The notes below the pieces were generated by a model. It was not told the DNA's origin. It saw nothing but the letters and a program-made list of their open reading frames with translations, and did not search any database. Positions 1 through 8,086 of a DNA stretch of 26,167 nt are shown in pieces. Source of the DNA: Candidatus Hydrogenedentota bacterium (GTDB taxonomy: Bacteria > Hydrogenedentota > Hydrogenedentia > Hydrogenedentales > SLHB01); contig DUZM01000003.1 in the NCBI GenBank assembly GCA_013349485.1, positions 1-26,167 on the forward strand, written 5' to 3'. Within the stretch, counting starts at the first letter, position 1, and every line of letters starts with the position of its first letter. Both the position numbers and the translations under genes were made by a program.

Positions 1-87
1 GGAATTCGGGCCGCGGGCGAATCCATCGATTCGGGCGCGGCCATGGCCAAGCTCGAGGCCCTGATTGCGGCGTCCAATGATTCTTGA
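1..87 (+). CDS. trpD: Anthranilate phosphoribosyltransferase, C-terminal end (partial)
   Basis: The window opens inside a reading frame whose last 28 residues contain GESIDSGAAMAKLEAL and end in a serine before TGA. This matches the usual C-terminal end of TrpD, where an AIDSGAA-like helix is followed by a short KLE.LI..SN tail. TrpD transfers phosphoribosyl from PRPP to anthranilate, the second committed step of tryptophan synthesis. The stop codon lies inside the next gene (11-nt overlap with trpC), which supports translational coupling. Only the tail is visible, so the assignment rests on this short match plus position at the head of trpCFBA. Confidence 0.8.
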   Translation, partial: GIRAAGESIDSGAAMAKLEALIAASNDS

Positions 88-859
88 CGAGATATGCCGC
101 CATAAACGCGAGGAAGTGGCTGCTCGAAAGCGCAGCGTTCCGCTCGACGAACTCCTCGAGCAGATACAACGCGCGTACCCTGTTCGCGACTTCCGGAACG
201 CCCTGCGCATCGAGGGCATCAGTCTCATCGCCGAAGTGAAGCGGGCGTCACCGAGCCGGGGCGTTCTGATCGAAGAGCTGGACGTGATGGCGCTCGCCGG
301 ACTCTATGAGCAAACGGGCGCGCGGGCCATTTCCGTTCTGACCGACGCGCGTTTCTTTCATGGTTCCTTGGACGACCTGATCGCAATCCGAAGAGACGTG
401 ACGGTGCCGTGTCTCCGCAAGGATTTCACGATAGACGAGTACCAGATCTACGAAGCCCGGGCCGCCCACGCCGACGCGGTCTTGCTTATTGTCCGTGTGC
501 TCTCGGATCAACAGATCAAGGACTACCTGGCCTTGACGTCGGAACTGCACATGGCCGCGCTTGTCGAGACCCATGACAAGAACGAAATCGAACGCGCTTT
601 GAACGCGGGGGCACACATTATCGGAATCAACAACCGAGATTTGTCGACATTTACCGTTAATATTGACACTACGCTCGAACTTCGAAAGATTGTGCCCGGT
701 GGCAACGTGTTGGTGAGCGAGAGCGGAATCCAGACCCGGGATCACGTCCGGATGTTGGAGGACGGCGGTGTGGACGCGATCCTGGTGGGGGAAGCGCTGG
801 TCACCAGCGATAACATCAGCGAAAAAATTCACGAACTGCTTGGTGCGGCAGCGGAGTAA
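77..859 (+). CDS. trpC: Indole-3-glycerol phosphate synthase
   Basis: This 260-residue TIM-barrel enzyme closes carboxyphenylamino-deoxyribulose phosphate to indole-3-glycerol phosphate. Family signatures are clear: N-terminal MILDEICRHKREEV, EVKRASPSRG with the catalytic Lys region, RKDFTIDEYQIYEA with the second catalytic Lys, LVETHDKNEIERAL, GINNRDL and LVSESGI near the phosphate-binding end. Length is normal for a monofunctional TrpC. The ATG at 77 is chosen over an in-frame TTG at 65 because MILD.I is the conserved start. The gene overlaps the trpD stop by 11 nt and has no strong ribosome-binding site of its own, so coupled translation is likely. The next gene starts 18 nt downstream. 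Confidence 0.96.
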   Translation: MILDEICRHKREEVAARKRSVPLDELLEQIQRAYPVRDFRNALRIEGISLIAEVKRASPSRGVLIEELDVMALAGLYEQTGARAISVLTDARFFHGSLDDLIAIRRDVTVPCLRKDFTIDEYQIYEARAAHADAVLLIVRVLSDQQIKDYLALTSELHMAALVETHDKNEIERALNAGAHIIGINNRDLSTFTVNIDTTLELRKIVPGGNVLVSESGIQTRDHVRMLEDGGVDAILVGEALVTSDNISEKIHELLGAAAE

Positions 860-877
860 CACAGGAGCGGTTGCATC

Positions 878-1504
878 GTGACGCGGGTCAAAATCTGTGG
901 GATCACGAATCTCGATGACGCCCTTGCGGCCTGTGAGGCCGGGGCCGACGCTATCGGCTTCATCTTCGCCGCGGAGGCAAGGAAACGAAACCGGTATATC
1001 GCGCCGGACGAGGCCAGGAAGATCGCTCAACGGACGCCGCCGTTTGTCTCGACGGTGGCGGTTTGCGTGGACGAAACACCGGCGCGGCTTGTCGAATACC
1101 TCGAGTTTGTTGACTGGGTGCAGTTGAGCGGCGATGAATCGGTTGCGGATTGCGCGGACGTGGCGCATCGCGCCATCAAAGCGTTTCGTACCGCGCCCGA
1201 CTTCCGTCCGGAGTCCATGTTGCGTTATCCTACGGCAGGTTATCACCTCGATGCTTACGTAGCAGGTCAACACGGCGGCACCGGCAAGACCTGTGATTGG
1301 GCCTTGGCTCAGAAGGCCGCGGCCCTGGGGCGGCCGCTGATCCTGGCCGGCGGTCTTACGCCCGAGAACGTTGCGGCGGCGGTGCGGATCGTTCGTCCCT
1401 ATGCCGTGGACACAGCCGGGGGGGTCGAGCGCTCGCCAGGAAAGAAGGACCATGAGCGAATACGGAGTTTTGTCCAGCAGGCAAAGTACGCCCTATCCGG
1501 ATGA
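878..1504 (+). CDS. trpF: Phosphoribosylanthranilate isomerase
   Basis: A 208-residue TIM-barrel isomerase acting between TrpD and TrpC. Visible signatures are VKICGITNLDDALAA with the catalytic Cys, GADAIGFIF, the HLDAY...GGTGKTCDW segment with the catalytic Asp and phosphate loop, and ILAGGLTPENV followed by AVDTAGGVE and SPGKKD. The usual VQLHG motif reads VQLSG here. The start is GTG at 878, with AGGAG at 863-867 as ribosome-binding site. The 3' end overlaps the trpB start by 53 nt, longer than usual for these genes. Confidence 0.95.
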   Translation: MTRVKICGITNLDDALAACEAGADAIGFIFAAEARKRNRYIAPDEARKIAQRTPPFVSTVAVCVDETPARLVEYLEFVDWVQLSGDESVADCADVAHRAIKAFRTAPDFRPESMLRYPTAGYHLDAYVAGQHGGTGKTCDWALAQKAAALGRPLILAGGLTPENVAAAVRIVRPYAVDTAGGVERSPGKKDHERIRSFVQQAKYALSG

Positions 1505-2687
1505 TCGAGGACGCTACGGCGACTTCGGGGGCAAATTTGTGCCTGAAACGCTGATGCCTGCTCTGCAAGAGCTTGAAACGGCCTACGTGGAGGCAAAGGA
1601 AGACCCCGATTTCCAGAACCTGCTGCGCAAGCACCAGACGGACTATGTTGGGCGTCCGACGCCGCTATATTTTGCGCAGCGGCTTACGGCGTCATTGGGC
1701 GGCGCAAAGGTCTACTTCAAACGTGAAGATCTGGCCCACACCGGGGCGCATAAGATCAACAATGCCCTGGGGCAAGGGCTGCTGGCAAAGCGGATGGGCA
1801 AACGGCGCATCATTGCCGAGACGGGCGCAGGGCAGCACGGCGTGGCGACGGCTACGGCCGCTGCCTTGCTGGGGCTGGACTGCGACATCTACATGGGCAC
1901 CGAAGACATCGAGCGGCAGAAACTCAATGTCTTTCGAATGCGTCTGCTCGGCGCGCGCGTTATCCCGGTAAATTCCGGCAGCAGGATCCTCAAGGACGCC
2001 ATTAATGAAGCGTTGCGCGATTGGGTGACGAATGTCCGCGACACCCACTATCTGCTCGGCACGGTTCACGGCCCGCACCCGTTCCCGTTGATCTGCCGCG
2101 ATTTCCAACGCATCATCGGCGAAGAGGCCCGGAAACAGATCCTCGAGCACGAAGGACGTTTGCCGGATCTTTTGGTGGCGTGTGTGGGCGGCGGCAGCAA
2201 TTCAATCGGGCTCTTTTTCGAGTTCCTGGGGGAAGACGCCGTCAAAATGGTCGGCGTGGAGGCCGGGGGAATAGGCCTTGGGCCCGGGCAGCACGCGGCG
2301 CGTTTCGCGGGCGGTTCGTTGGGCATGCTTCACGGCGCGATGAGCTACGTCCTGCAAGATAAGAACGGGCAGATTCTCACTACCCACAGCGTTTCTGCCG
2401 GTTTGGATTATCCGAGCGTAGGGCCCGAACACGCCTATTTGATGAGGACCGGCCGCGTCGAGTACACGCACGCTTCGGACAGCGAAGCGTTGGCGGCGTT
2501 CCGGCAGACGAGCGAACTCGAGGGAATCATCCCCGCGCTCGAGAGCGCGCACGCCGTTGCGTATGCGTGCAAGGTTGTTCCGAATATGCCGAAGGATCGG
2601 ATCGTCATCGTCAACATGTCGGGACGCGGCGACAAGGACGTGCAGCAGGCCGCCAAATACCTATTGCCCGAGGAGGATTTCTCGTGA
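1452..2687 (+). CDS. trpB: Tryptophan synthase beta subunit
   Basis: This 411-residue PLP enzyme joins indole and serine to make tryptophan, in an alpha2beta2 complex with TrpA. Signatures are GDFGGKFVPETLM near the N-terminus, HKINNALGQ with the PLP lysine, ETGAGQHGVATA, ERQKLNVFRM, the phosphate-binding GGGSNSIGLF, and SAGLDYPSVGPEHA. Length is typical of the TrpB1 class. The ATG at 1452 is preceded by AGGAAAGAAGGA at 1438-1449 and lies inside trpF. No later in-frame start would keep the conserved N-terminus. The stop codon overlaps the trpA start as GTGA, the classic coupling arrangement for stoichiometric alpha and beta subunits. Confidence 0.96.
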   Translation: MSEYGVLSSRQSTPYPDDRGRYGDFGGKFVPETLMPALQELETAYVEAKEDPDFQNLLRKHQTDYVGRPTPLYFAQRLTASLGGAKVYFKREDLAHTGAHKINNALGQGLLAKRMGKRRIIAETGAGQHGVATATAAALLGLDCDIYMGTEDIERQKLNVFRMRLLGARVIPVNSGSRILKDAINEALRDWVTNVRDTHYLLGTVHGPHPFPLICRDFQRIIGEEARKQILEHEGRLPDLLVACVGGGSNSIGLFFEFLGEDAVKMVGVEAGGIGLGPGQHAARFAGGSLGMLHGAMSYVLQDKNGQILTTHSVSAGLDYPSVGPEHAYLMRTGRVEYTHASDSEALAAFRQTSELEGIIPALESAHAVAYACKVVPNMPKDRIVIVNMSGRGDKDVQQAAKYLLPEEDFS

Positions 2688-3487
2688 ATCGGATCGAGGA
2701 GCGCTTCAAGGCCCTGGCGGAAAAAGGAACGCCCGCGTTCATTCCTTACATCACCGCCGGGGACCCTACGCTCGACGTGACCGAGCGGATCGTCCTCGAA
2801 CTCGAGAAGGCCGGGGCAGACATCATCGAGTTTGGCGTGCCGTTCTCGGATCCCGTGGCCGACGGCGTGGTGAACCAGGAGGCGGCGCAGCGCGCCCTCA
2901 AACACGGCGTGTCGCTGCGCGATATCATTAAGCGCGTCAAGAAGTTGCGCGAGTCTTCGGAAATCCCGATAGTACTGTTCACGTATTTCAATCCCGTGCT
3001 CGCATATGGCGTCGAGGCCTTTGCCGAGGACGCCAAAGACGCGGGCGTTGACGGCGTGCTTTGCGTCGATCTGCCGCCGGAAGAAGCGGCGGAGTATAAG
3101 CGCCACCTCGACGCCCGCGGCATCGCCGCCATATTCCTGCTCGCGCCGACCAGCACGCCGGATCGGATCGAGATGATCGCCAGGAACGCCACCGGGTTTG
3201 TATATTATGTTTCACGCACGGGGGTAACGGGCGAGCGCGATTCGATCGAGGCAACCGTCAAGGGTATGGTTGCGGAAATCAAGAAACACACCGACAAGCC
3301 TGTGGCGGTCGGTTTCGGGATATCGACTCCGGCGCAGGCCGCCGAAGTGGCCGGGTTCGCGGAAGGGGTCGTGGTGGGCAGCGCTATTGTGCGCCTCATC
3401 GGGGAACTGGGAGAGTCGCCGGAGACGGCGCCTAAGGTGGGCGCGTTTGTGAAGTCCCTTGTCACTGCCGTGAAAGAAACGGCTTGA
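2684..3487 (+). CDS. trpA: Tryptophan synthase alpha subunit
   Basis: A 267-residue TIM-barrel subunit that cleaves indole-3-glycerol phosphate and channels indole to TrpB. Evidence includes AFIPYITAGDP, IIEFGVPFSDPVADG carrying the catalytic Glu and Asp, LCVDLPPEEAAEY, YYVSRTGVTG and AVGFGISTPAQA, followed by a GVVVGSAIV phosphate site. Two family positions are slightly unusual: VNQEA where IQ.A is common, and SRTGVTG where SLTGVTG is common. The start is GTG at 2684, with AGGAGG at 2671-2676, and it overlaps the trpB stop. This is the last trp gene in the cluster. A weak hairpin (GGCTG/CAGCC, 3541-3554) follows without a clean T-tract. Confidence 0.96.
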   Translation: MNRIEERFKALAEKGTPAFIPYITAGDPTLDVTERIVLELEKAGADIIEFGVPFSDPVADGVVNQEAAQRALKHGVSLRDIIKRVKKLRESSEIPIVLFTYFNPVLAYGVEAFAEDAKDAGVDGVLCVDLPPEEAAEYKRHLDARGIAAIFLLAPTSTPDRIEMIARNATGFVYYVSRTGVTGERDSIEATVKGMVAEIKKHTDKPVAVGFGISTPAQAAEVAGFAEGVVVGSAIVRLIGELGESPETAPKVGAFVKSLVTAVKETA

Positions 3488-3595
3488 GCGGCGACGTGCA
3501 CATTGGTACAGGGCTAGGCCGACAAGGGCGACGACGCCAGGGCTGACAACAGCCACATAAGACCTTGGTTTTCAGACACTTATAGTGGAGAATCG

Positions 3596-4507
3596 ATGGG
3601 AACGCAGACGGGGTTTGAAGCATTGGACGCCTTTTTTGCATTGGTCTCTTTCGCGATTGGCGCGGTCGTGGGCAGCTTTCTCACGGTGTGCTCGTATCGG
3701 CTCCCAAGAAACGAGTCGATCACCAATCCCCGGCGCTCACGCTGCCCGAAATGCGGCAATACTATCGCTTGGTACGACAACATCCCGATTATGAGTTGGC
3801 TGATTCTGGGCGCGAGGTGTCGGCACTGCAAGCAATCGATCAGTTGGCAGTACCCCCTTACGGAAGCCACCACGGCGGTACTGTTCTTGCTGGTGTTCTG
3901 GCGTTACGGGTTCGTGGTTGCAACACCCGTCTACATGCTGTTCTCGGCGGCGTTGGTGCTTGTGACGTTCGTCGACCTGACGCACTGGGAAATCCCCGAC
4001 GAGGTCACGTACCCCGGCATTCCGTTGGGGGTGGCATGCTCGCTGGTGGCCATGTTCTATCCCGCGAGCGGCCTGTTTGTCGCGGGGCCGCCGAGCGACG
4101 CGCTCGTGCTCAGTTCTCTGTTGGGGGTGCTTCTCGGCGGCGGAAGCATATACCTGCTGGACAAGCTGTGTCTCATTCTTCTTAAGAAACCCGGCATGGG
4201 TTTTGGCGACGTCAAACTCATGGCTATGCTCGGCGGATTTTTCGGGTGGCCGAGCGTATTGTTCATCCTCATGCTCGCGTCCGTGGTCGGCAGCGTAGCT
4301 GGGGTAACAATGATACTCGCCCAGAGACGCCGCACCCACGGGGAACACCGCCAAGAGAGGGTCCCGATCGAGACTGATGACGAGCGTGAAGGCCTGCCGG
4401 AAGGCCACTATCTTCCCTTTGGCCCCTCGCTGGTATTCGCGGCGCTCGTCGTCATGCTTTTCGGCAAGGACATCCTCGGTTACTATGGGCCGTATTTTGG
4501 CATCTGA
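3596..4507 (+). CDS. pilD: Type IV prepilin peptidase / N-methyltransferase
   Basis: A 303-residue polytopic membrane aspartic protease that cleaves and N-methylates type IV pilin-like prepilins at the cytoplasmic face. The N-terminal domain has GSFLTVCSYRLPR and the two zinc-binding CxxC pairs (C50/C53 in RCPKCGN and C75/C78 in CRHCKQ), so it belongs to the bifunctional class. Both catalytic aspartates are present: D127 in FVDLTHWEIPDEVT and D205 in GFGDVKLMA. A conserved PFGPSL occurs near the end. A charged insertion of about 25 residues precedes the last membrane segment. The start is ATG at 3596 with GGAG at 3587-3590. No pilin or secretion genes are adjacent; the next gene begins 8 nt downstream. 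Confidence 0.95.
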   Translation: MGTQTGFEALDAFFALVSFAIGAVVGSFLTVCSYRLPRNESITNPRRSRCPKCGNTIAWYDNIPIMSWLILGARCRHCKQSISWQYPLTEATTAVLFLLVFWRYGFVVATPVYMLFSAALVLVTFVDLTHWEIPDEVTYPGIPLGVACSLVAMFYPASGLFVAGPPSDALVLSSLLGVLLGGGSIYLLDKLCLILLKKPGMGFGDVKLMAMLGGFFGWPSVLFILMLASVVGSVAGVTMILAQRRRTHGEHRQERVPIETDDEREGLPEGHYLPFGPSLVFAALVVMLFGKDILGYYGPYFGI

Positions 4508-4515
4508 GGTGTGTC

Positions 4516-5622
4516 ATGAACGCAGCACATTTGGGCTTACTGCGTTTTGAAGAGCGCTATCACGAACGCATTTGGGGAGGAAACAGACTCGGTACGGTGT
4601 TCGGAAAGCCAATCCCGTCGGACAAGCCGATCGGCGAGGCGTGGCTCGTCTCGGACCACGCGGCGTGCGAAAGCGTGGTCGCGTCCGGGCCCCACAAAGG
4701 GAAAACCCTCCGAGCATTGCTCGAAGCGGACGCCCCGGCCGTACTTGGCGCCCGGGCCGAGCTTACTATCCACGGACGGTTCCCGTTGCTGCTGAAAATC
4801 CTGGATGCGCGCGAATACCTTTCGGTGCAGGTCCATCCGGACGACGCGTGTGCCAAGAGCCTTGGCGAGCCCGATGTAGGTAAGACCGAGATGTGGCACG
4901 TCCTCGGTGCCGAGCGCGACAGCGAACTCATCTGCGGCCTCCGCCGCTCGGCGCGCAAGGAGTCCTTTGCGCAAGCCGTCGGGGACGAGACCATCGAAGA
5001 GCTTATGATGCGGTTTCCGGTGCAGGAGGGGACGTCCGTATTCGTTCCGTCGGGCACCGTCCACGCAATCGGCGCCGGCGTCCTACTGGCGGAAATCCAA
5101 CAGAACAGCAATCTGACCTACCGTCTTTATGACTGGGGCCGGGTGCAGGCTGACGGAACAATGCGTGAACTTCACGTCGACAAGGCCCTTAAGGCCGTTC
5201 ATTTCGAGTCGCGCCACGGCGGGGCCGCAACGCCGCTCGGATACGACGATGGGGGCGCGCGGCGCACCGTGCTCGCCGTCTGTCGCCACTTTGCCGCCGA
5301 ACTCATCGAACTTGGAAGCGCCCCGTGGCGTCGCGCGACCCGCTCGGCGTCGTTCCACATCCTGCTCTGCCGCAACGGCACACTTGCCGTCTCCGCCGGG
5401 AACGACGAAGAGACGATACGTCCCGGCGAGGCCGTGTTGGCCGCGGGCGGCCTGGAGGCGTACGCGGTGGCGGGGGAGGGTGACTTCCTAGACTACTATG
5501 TGCCCGACCTTGAATGCGACGTGGTTGCGCCGCTCGAGTCGGCCGGGCACAGCATGGCGGCAATCGTGCGCTTGGGGGGCGAACCGAACGCGAGCGACTT
5601 AAGACTGGTGCGGGCGCGTTGA
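4516..5622 (+). CDS. manA: Mannose-6-phosphate isomerase, class I
   Basis: A 368-residue cupin-type zinc isomerase interconverting mannose 6-phosphate and fructose 6-phosphate. The metal ligands are visible: SVQVHPDD (Q105, H107), KTEMWHVL (E125) and GTVHAIGAG (H183), followed by QQNSNLTYRLYDWGR with the conserved catalytic Arg region. The opening ERIWGG and KP.GE.W.VS pattern fit the shorter Bacillus-like class I subfamily. The start is ATG at 4516 with GAGGTG just upstream, 8 nt after the prepilin peptidase stop, so the two are probably co-transcribed. It may supply mannose precursors for surface glycans, or catabolise mannose; the sequence does not decide. Confidence 0.93.
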   Translation: MNAAHLGLLRFEERYHERIWGGNRLGTVFGKPIPSDKPIGEAWLVSDHAACESVVASGPHKGKTLRALLEADAPAVLGARAELTIHGRFPLLLKILDAREYLSVQVHPDDACAKSLGEPDVGKTEMWHVLGAERDSELICGLRRSARKESFAQAVGDETIEELMMRFPVQEGTSVFVPSGTVHAIGAGVLLAEIQQNSNLTYRLYDWGRVQADGTMRELHVDKALKAVHFESRHGGAATPLGYDDGGARRTVLAVCRHFAAELIELGSAPWRRATRSASFHILLCRNGTLAVSAGNDEETIRPGEAVLAAGGLEAYAVAGEGDFLDYYVPDLECDVVAPLESAGHSMAAIVRLGGEPNASDLRLVRAR

Positions 5623-5643
5623 AGCCCCTCTGATGTGTGCACT

Positions 5644-5655
5644 GCAACCGCTTGC
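5644..5655. promoter_or_regulatory. Candidate LacI-family operator
   Basis: GCAACCGCTTGC is a near-perfect dyad (10 of 12 positions symmetric) with the central CG typical of LacI-family operators, which generally resemble TGnAAnCGnTTnCA. It lies 16 nt upstream of the -35 element of the promoter that serves the downstream LacI-type gene, so autoregulation is plausible. Evidence is one site only, and similar dyads can occur by chance. Confidence 0.45.
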
Positions 5656-5671
5656 TGGGGTCATTTCCGAG

Positions 5672-5701
5672 TTGACAGTGCTTTGGGGAATTGCCTATAC
5701 T
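5672..5701 (+). promoter_or_regulatory. Sigma70-type promoter for the LacI-family gene
   Basis: TTGACA (5672-5677) is separated by 18 nt from TATACT (5696-5701), an almost consensus sigma70 pair. It sits in the manA-lacI intergenic region and points toward the LacI gene. It would give a leader of about 225 nt. Confidence 0.75.
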
Positions 5702-5707
5702 AATTAA

Positions 5708-5932
5708 GGCTAGGGTGTAAGCCAAATTACAAATTCAGGCGCGTGGACACGGACTCGATTCGTTGCCTCAATCAGTCTTGGCTGCACACGGGGAGCGGTA
5801 CGTGTGTTTCAAGCAGCGTCGCGGAAACGGGTATGGGGGGCGGGGACAGGATAGGGGCTGCGGGCCGCGAGCGCAGCGCCCAGAGTCGCGCATTGACGGC
5901 TGCAGAAGTAACCTGGCAAAGCGGGAGTCAAG
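5708..5932 (+). other. Long untranslated leader of the LacI-family gene
   Basis: Between the predicted transcription start and the ATG at 5933 there are about 225 nt with no convincing gene. A 66-codon GTG-initiated frame (5743-5943) lacks a ribosome-binding site, has no recognisable family and overlaps the regulator start. I see no riboswitch fold that I can name. The stretch is rich in short G and C runs. It may be a plain long leader, or a second promoter may lie closer to the gene. Confidence 0.4.
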
Positions 5933-7009
5933 ATGGTCGATAGGCCGGTTACACTCAAGGATGTTGCGGTGCGCGCCAGAGTAAGCACCTCGACGGTGTC
6001 GCGCGTTCTGAACAAGAAGCTGTTGTCGATCCCGGTTACTGCGGAGACGCGCGCCAGGATTTTCGCCGCGGCCCGGGAGTTGGGTTACCGGCCCAACCGT
6101 TTCGCGCGTGGTCTCATTACGGCCAAGACGAACATCATTGGCGTGTATGAGCCGCTTTTTGCGCTCCTGGACGGCGTGGGGAACAGCATACCGATGTGGC
6201 TTCGCATGGGTTTTGCGGCCGTGGGCGCTCAGCTTGCCGGGATTCAGTCGGTTGCCCATTCCAAGCAATACGATCTCCACATTTTCCATGACTTTGTGCC
6301 GCCGGCCGATGACGGCGCAGACGGATTGGCGTGTCCGGATCTGCTTGACGGTATGATTTTCCCCGCTCCCTCGTTGCAGGATTTCAAATTAGTGAAACAG
6401 TGGGGCCTATTGACCGTCGGGATCCACTATGACCCGCCTGAGTTCAACCGAGACTTCGACGTCAGCGGGGTTTACCTCGATAGTCTGGCAGAGGTGTATC
6501 GAGTGATCCGCGGGTGGACACACGGGGGACACACCCGGATTGCGTTGATTCCGTTTCACGACGAGCCGCCGTTTGCACCCAGATATGAGTTAGCGGCGTA
6601 TAAGAGAGCGTTGGCCGAAGCCGACATTCCCTTCGACGAGCAGTTGGTGGTTTCCAGGCCCGGCGAAGAGGGACACGGCATCCTGCTGGCCAAACGCTTG
6701 TTGGGTCTGGCTCAGCCGCCGACGGCGATCTTCGTCGGCAAGTCGGATAAGGCCGTGGACGTGCTGCGCGGGGTGAGGGAGTGCGGGAAGCGATGCCCCG
6801 AGGACGTCGAGATTGTCGTTTGGTGCAACGACCACGCGTTCGAGGCCACGGAACCGCCGCTGGCCGCGTTGGAGATCTCGTTTCACAAGATCGGCGCGGA
6901 GGCGGTGAGGCTTTTGTGCGATGAAATTGAGGGCGGCCACACGTTTTCCCTGAGAGTCATCCCGTGCGAATTCATGCCGCGACCGTCGTGCACGTTGCCT
7001 GCCTTGTAA
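5933..7009 (+). CDS. LacI-family transcriptional regulator
   Basis: A 358-residue regulator. The N-terminal helix-turn-helix and hinge are textbook: VTLKDVAVRARVSTSTVSRV at residues 6-25, then VTAETRARIFAAARELGYRP and a hinge helix. A periplasmic-binding-protein-like effector domain follows (from about residue 66). Its core is divergent, so the effector sugar cannot be read off. Segments such as GHTRIALIPF and PTAIFVGKSDKAVDVL match the family fold. The start is ATG at 5933 with GGGAG at 5923-5927. It probably represses a nearby or distant sugar-utilisation operon; the preceding manA is on the same strand, but no obvious transport operon is in view. Confidence 0.9.
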   Translation: MVDRPVTLKDVAVRARVSTSTVSRVLNKKLLSIPVTAETRARIFAAARELGYRPNRFARGLITAKTNIIGVYEPLFALLDGVGNSIPMWLRMGFAAVGAQLAGIQSVAHSKQYDLHIFHDFVPPADDGADGLACPDLLDGMIFPAPSLQDFKLVKQWGLLTVGIHYDPPEFNRDFDVSGVYLDSLAEVYRVIRGWTHGGHTRIALIPFHDEPPFAPRYELAAYKRALAEADIPFDEQLVVSRPGEEGHGILLAKRLLGLAQPPTAIFVGKSDKAVDVLRGVRECGKRCPEDVEIVVWCNDHAFEATEPPLAALEISFHKIGAEAVRLLCDEIEGGHTFSLRVIPCEFMPRPSCTLPAL

Positions 7010-7013
7010 GGAG

Positions 7014-7053
7014 CCCCCTGCCACAACCACCTTTGAGAAGGTTACGGAGGGGG
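7014..7053. terminator. Possible bidirectional terminator hairpin
   Basis: Between the convergent LacI and folE genes, CCCCCT (7014-7019) can pair with AGGGGG (7048-7053). Inside it, ACCTT (7029-7033) pairs perfectly with AAGGT (7038-7042) around a TGAG loop. There is no clear T-tract on either side. The position between convergent genes favours termination, but the assignment is tentative. Confidence 0.35.
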
Positions 7054-7107
7054 TTGACTTAAGCCGCATCGATCACCGCAAGTTGCCGGATTGCGTCCCC
7101 GCCTGAT

Positions 7108-7674
7108 TCATGCCGCGTGTCGATTGATCAGGTTCAGGAATTCGGCGCGGGTCGCCGGATCACAGTGAAAGCTGCCGAGCACGGATGAGGTAGTCATCAC
7201 GGAATTCTGTTTCTCGACGCCGCGCATCATTGTGCAAAGGTGTCGGCATTCGATGACCACGCCCACGCCCTCGGCCTGTGTGGCGCCCATGACCTCGTGG
7301 GCGATCTGGGCCGTCAGGCGTTCCTGGATCTGCAACCGGCGTGCGTAGCAGTCGACGATACGCGAAAGTTTGCTGAGGCCGATGACTTTGTCGCTGGCTA
7401 TATAGCCGATGTGGCAGCGTCCGTAGAAAGGAAGCATATGGTGCTCGCAGAGGCTGTATACCTCGATGTCGCGCGAGATGATCATGTTGTTTGACTCGGA
7501 CTTAAACAAGGCGCCGCTAATGATGTCTTTGGGATCTGTGCGGTAGCCGGATGTCAGGAAGCCAAAGGCTTCCGCGACGCGTTCGGGGGTTTCCAGCAAA
7601 CCCTCGCGTTTGGGGTCTTCGCCGAACTCGACGAGCAGCTCGTGCACCAACTGCTTCACACGTTCCGTGTTCAT
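7108..7674 (-). CDS. folE: GTP cyclohydrolase I
   Basis: A 188-residue homolog of FolE, which converts GTP to 7,8-dihydroneopterin triphosphate, the entry step to folate and pterins. The zinc and active-site motifs are present: SLCEHHMLPF (C76, H79), GRCHIGYI, KVIGLSKL.RIV, QIQERLTAQIA, and IECRHLCTMMRG with the third zinc Cys near residue 147. Length fits the bacterial enzyme with a short N-terminal helix. The start is ATG at 7674, preceded on the coding strand by GAGGTGA. It is the third gene of a pterin cluster, 46 nt after the aldolase gene on the same strand. Confidence 0.96.
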   Translation of the reverse strand: MNTERVKQLVHELLVEFGEDPKREGLLETPERVAEAFGFLTSGYRTDPKDIISGALFKSESNNMIISRDIEVYSLCEHHMLPFYGRCHIGYIASDKVIGLSKLSRIVDCYARRLQIQERLTAQIAHEVMGATQAEGVGVVIECRHLCTMMRGVEKQNSVMTTSSVLGSFHCDPATRAEFLNLINRHAA

Positions 7675-7720
7675 ACTTCACCTCGTTGTTGCCCTGGCAC
7701 GACGCCGTTCTGACACGGAG

Positions 7721-8086
7721 CTAACGGCCGCGCACTATCTCGATCGCGACGCTGCGCGCAAAACGGAGCGCGCCGGGCTTGTCAATGGTCACTTTGACCC
7801 GTTTTACCCTCGGGTCTTCAAGGCAGACGTCGGCGACGCGTTGCGCCAGATGCTCCACCAAATAACACGACGAATCCTCGACCGTCGCCACCACCTTCTT
7901 TTTCACCGCTTTATAGTCGACGGTGTCCTCAATCGAGTCGGAGGCGCACCCGGCGCGCAGATCGGCGTAAAGGGTGAGGTTGACGGTGACGTCCTGTTTT
8001 TCTTTGCGTTCCTGGGGATATATGCCCACGACGCAGCGGAGTTGTAGGTCGCGTATATGGATCTTGTCGAGGGGCGGCTCAACCAT
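7721..8086 (-). CDS. folB: Dihydroneopterin aldolase / dihydroneopterin-triphosphate epimerase family (FolB/FolX)
   Basis: A 121-residue T-fold protein. IHIRDLQLRCVVGIYPQER, EDTVDYKAV, YLVEHLAQRVAD and DKPGALRFARSV are all characteristic of FolB and its paralog FolX. FolB cleaves dihydroneopterin to 6-hydroxymethyl-dihydropterin. FolX epimerises the triphosphate to the monapterin form. The gene sits between a FolM-like reductase and folE, which raises the FolX possibility; no folK or folP is nearby to favour the folate route. Its start overlaps the end of the reductase gene by 8 nt, indicating translational coupling. Confidence 0.9.
   Translation of the reverse strand: MVEPPLDKIHIRDLQLRCVVGIYPQERKEKQDVTVNLTLYADLRAGCASDSIEDTVDYKAVKKKVVATVEDSSCYLVEHLAQRVADVCLEDPRVKRVKVTIDKPGALRFARSVAIEIVRGR

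Noticed and set aside
248..1453. 401-codon minus-strand frame across trpC and trpF
   Set aside because: It is antisense to two certain trp genes, shows no family signature, and reflects high-GC codon use of the real genes.
5743..5943. 66-codon GTG frame in the LacI leader
   Set aside because: It has no Shine-Dalgarno site and no recognisable features, and it overlaps the regulator start; kept only as a possible leader peptide.
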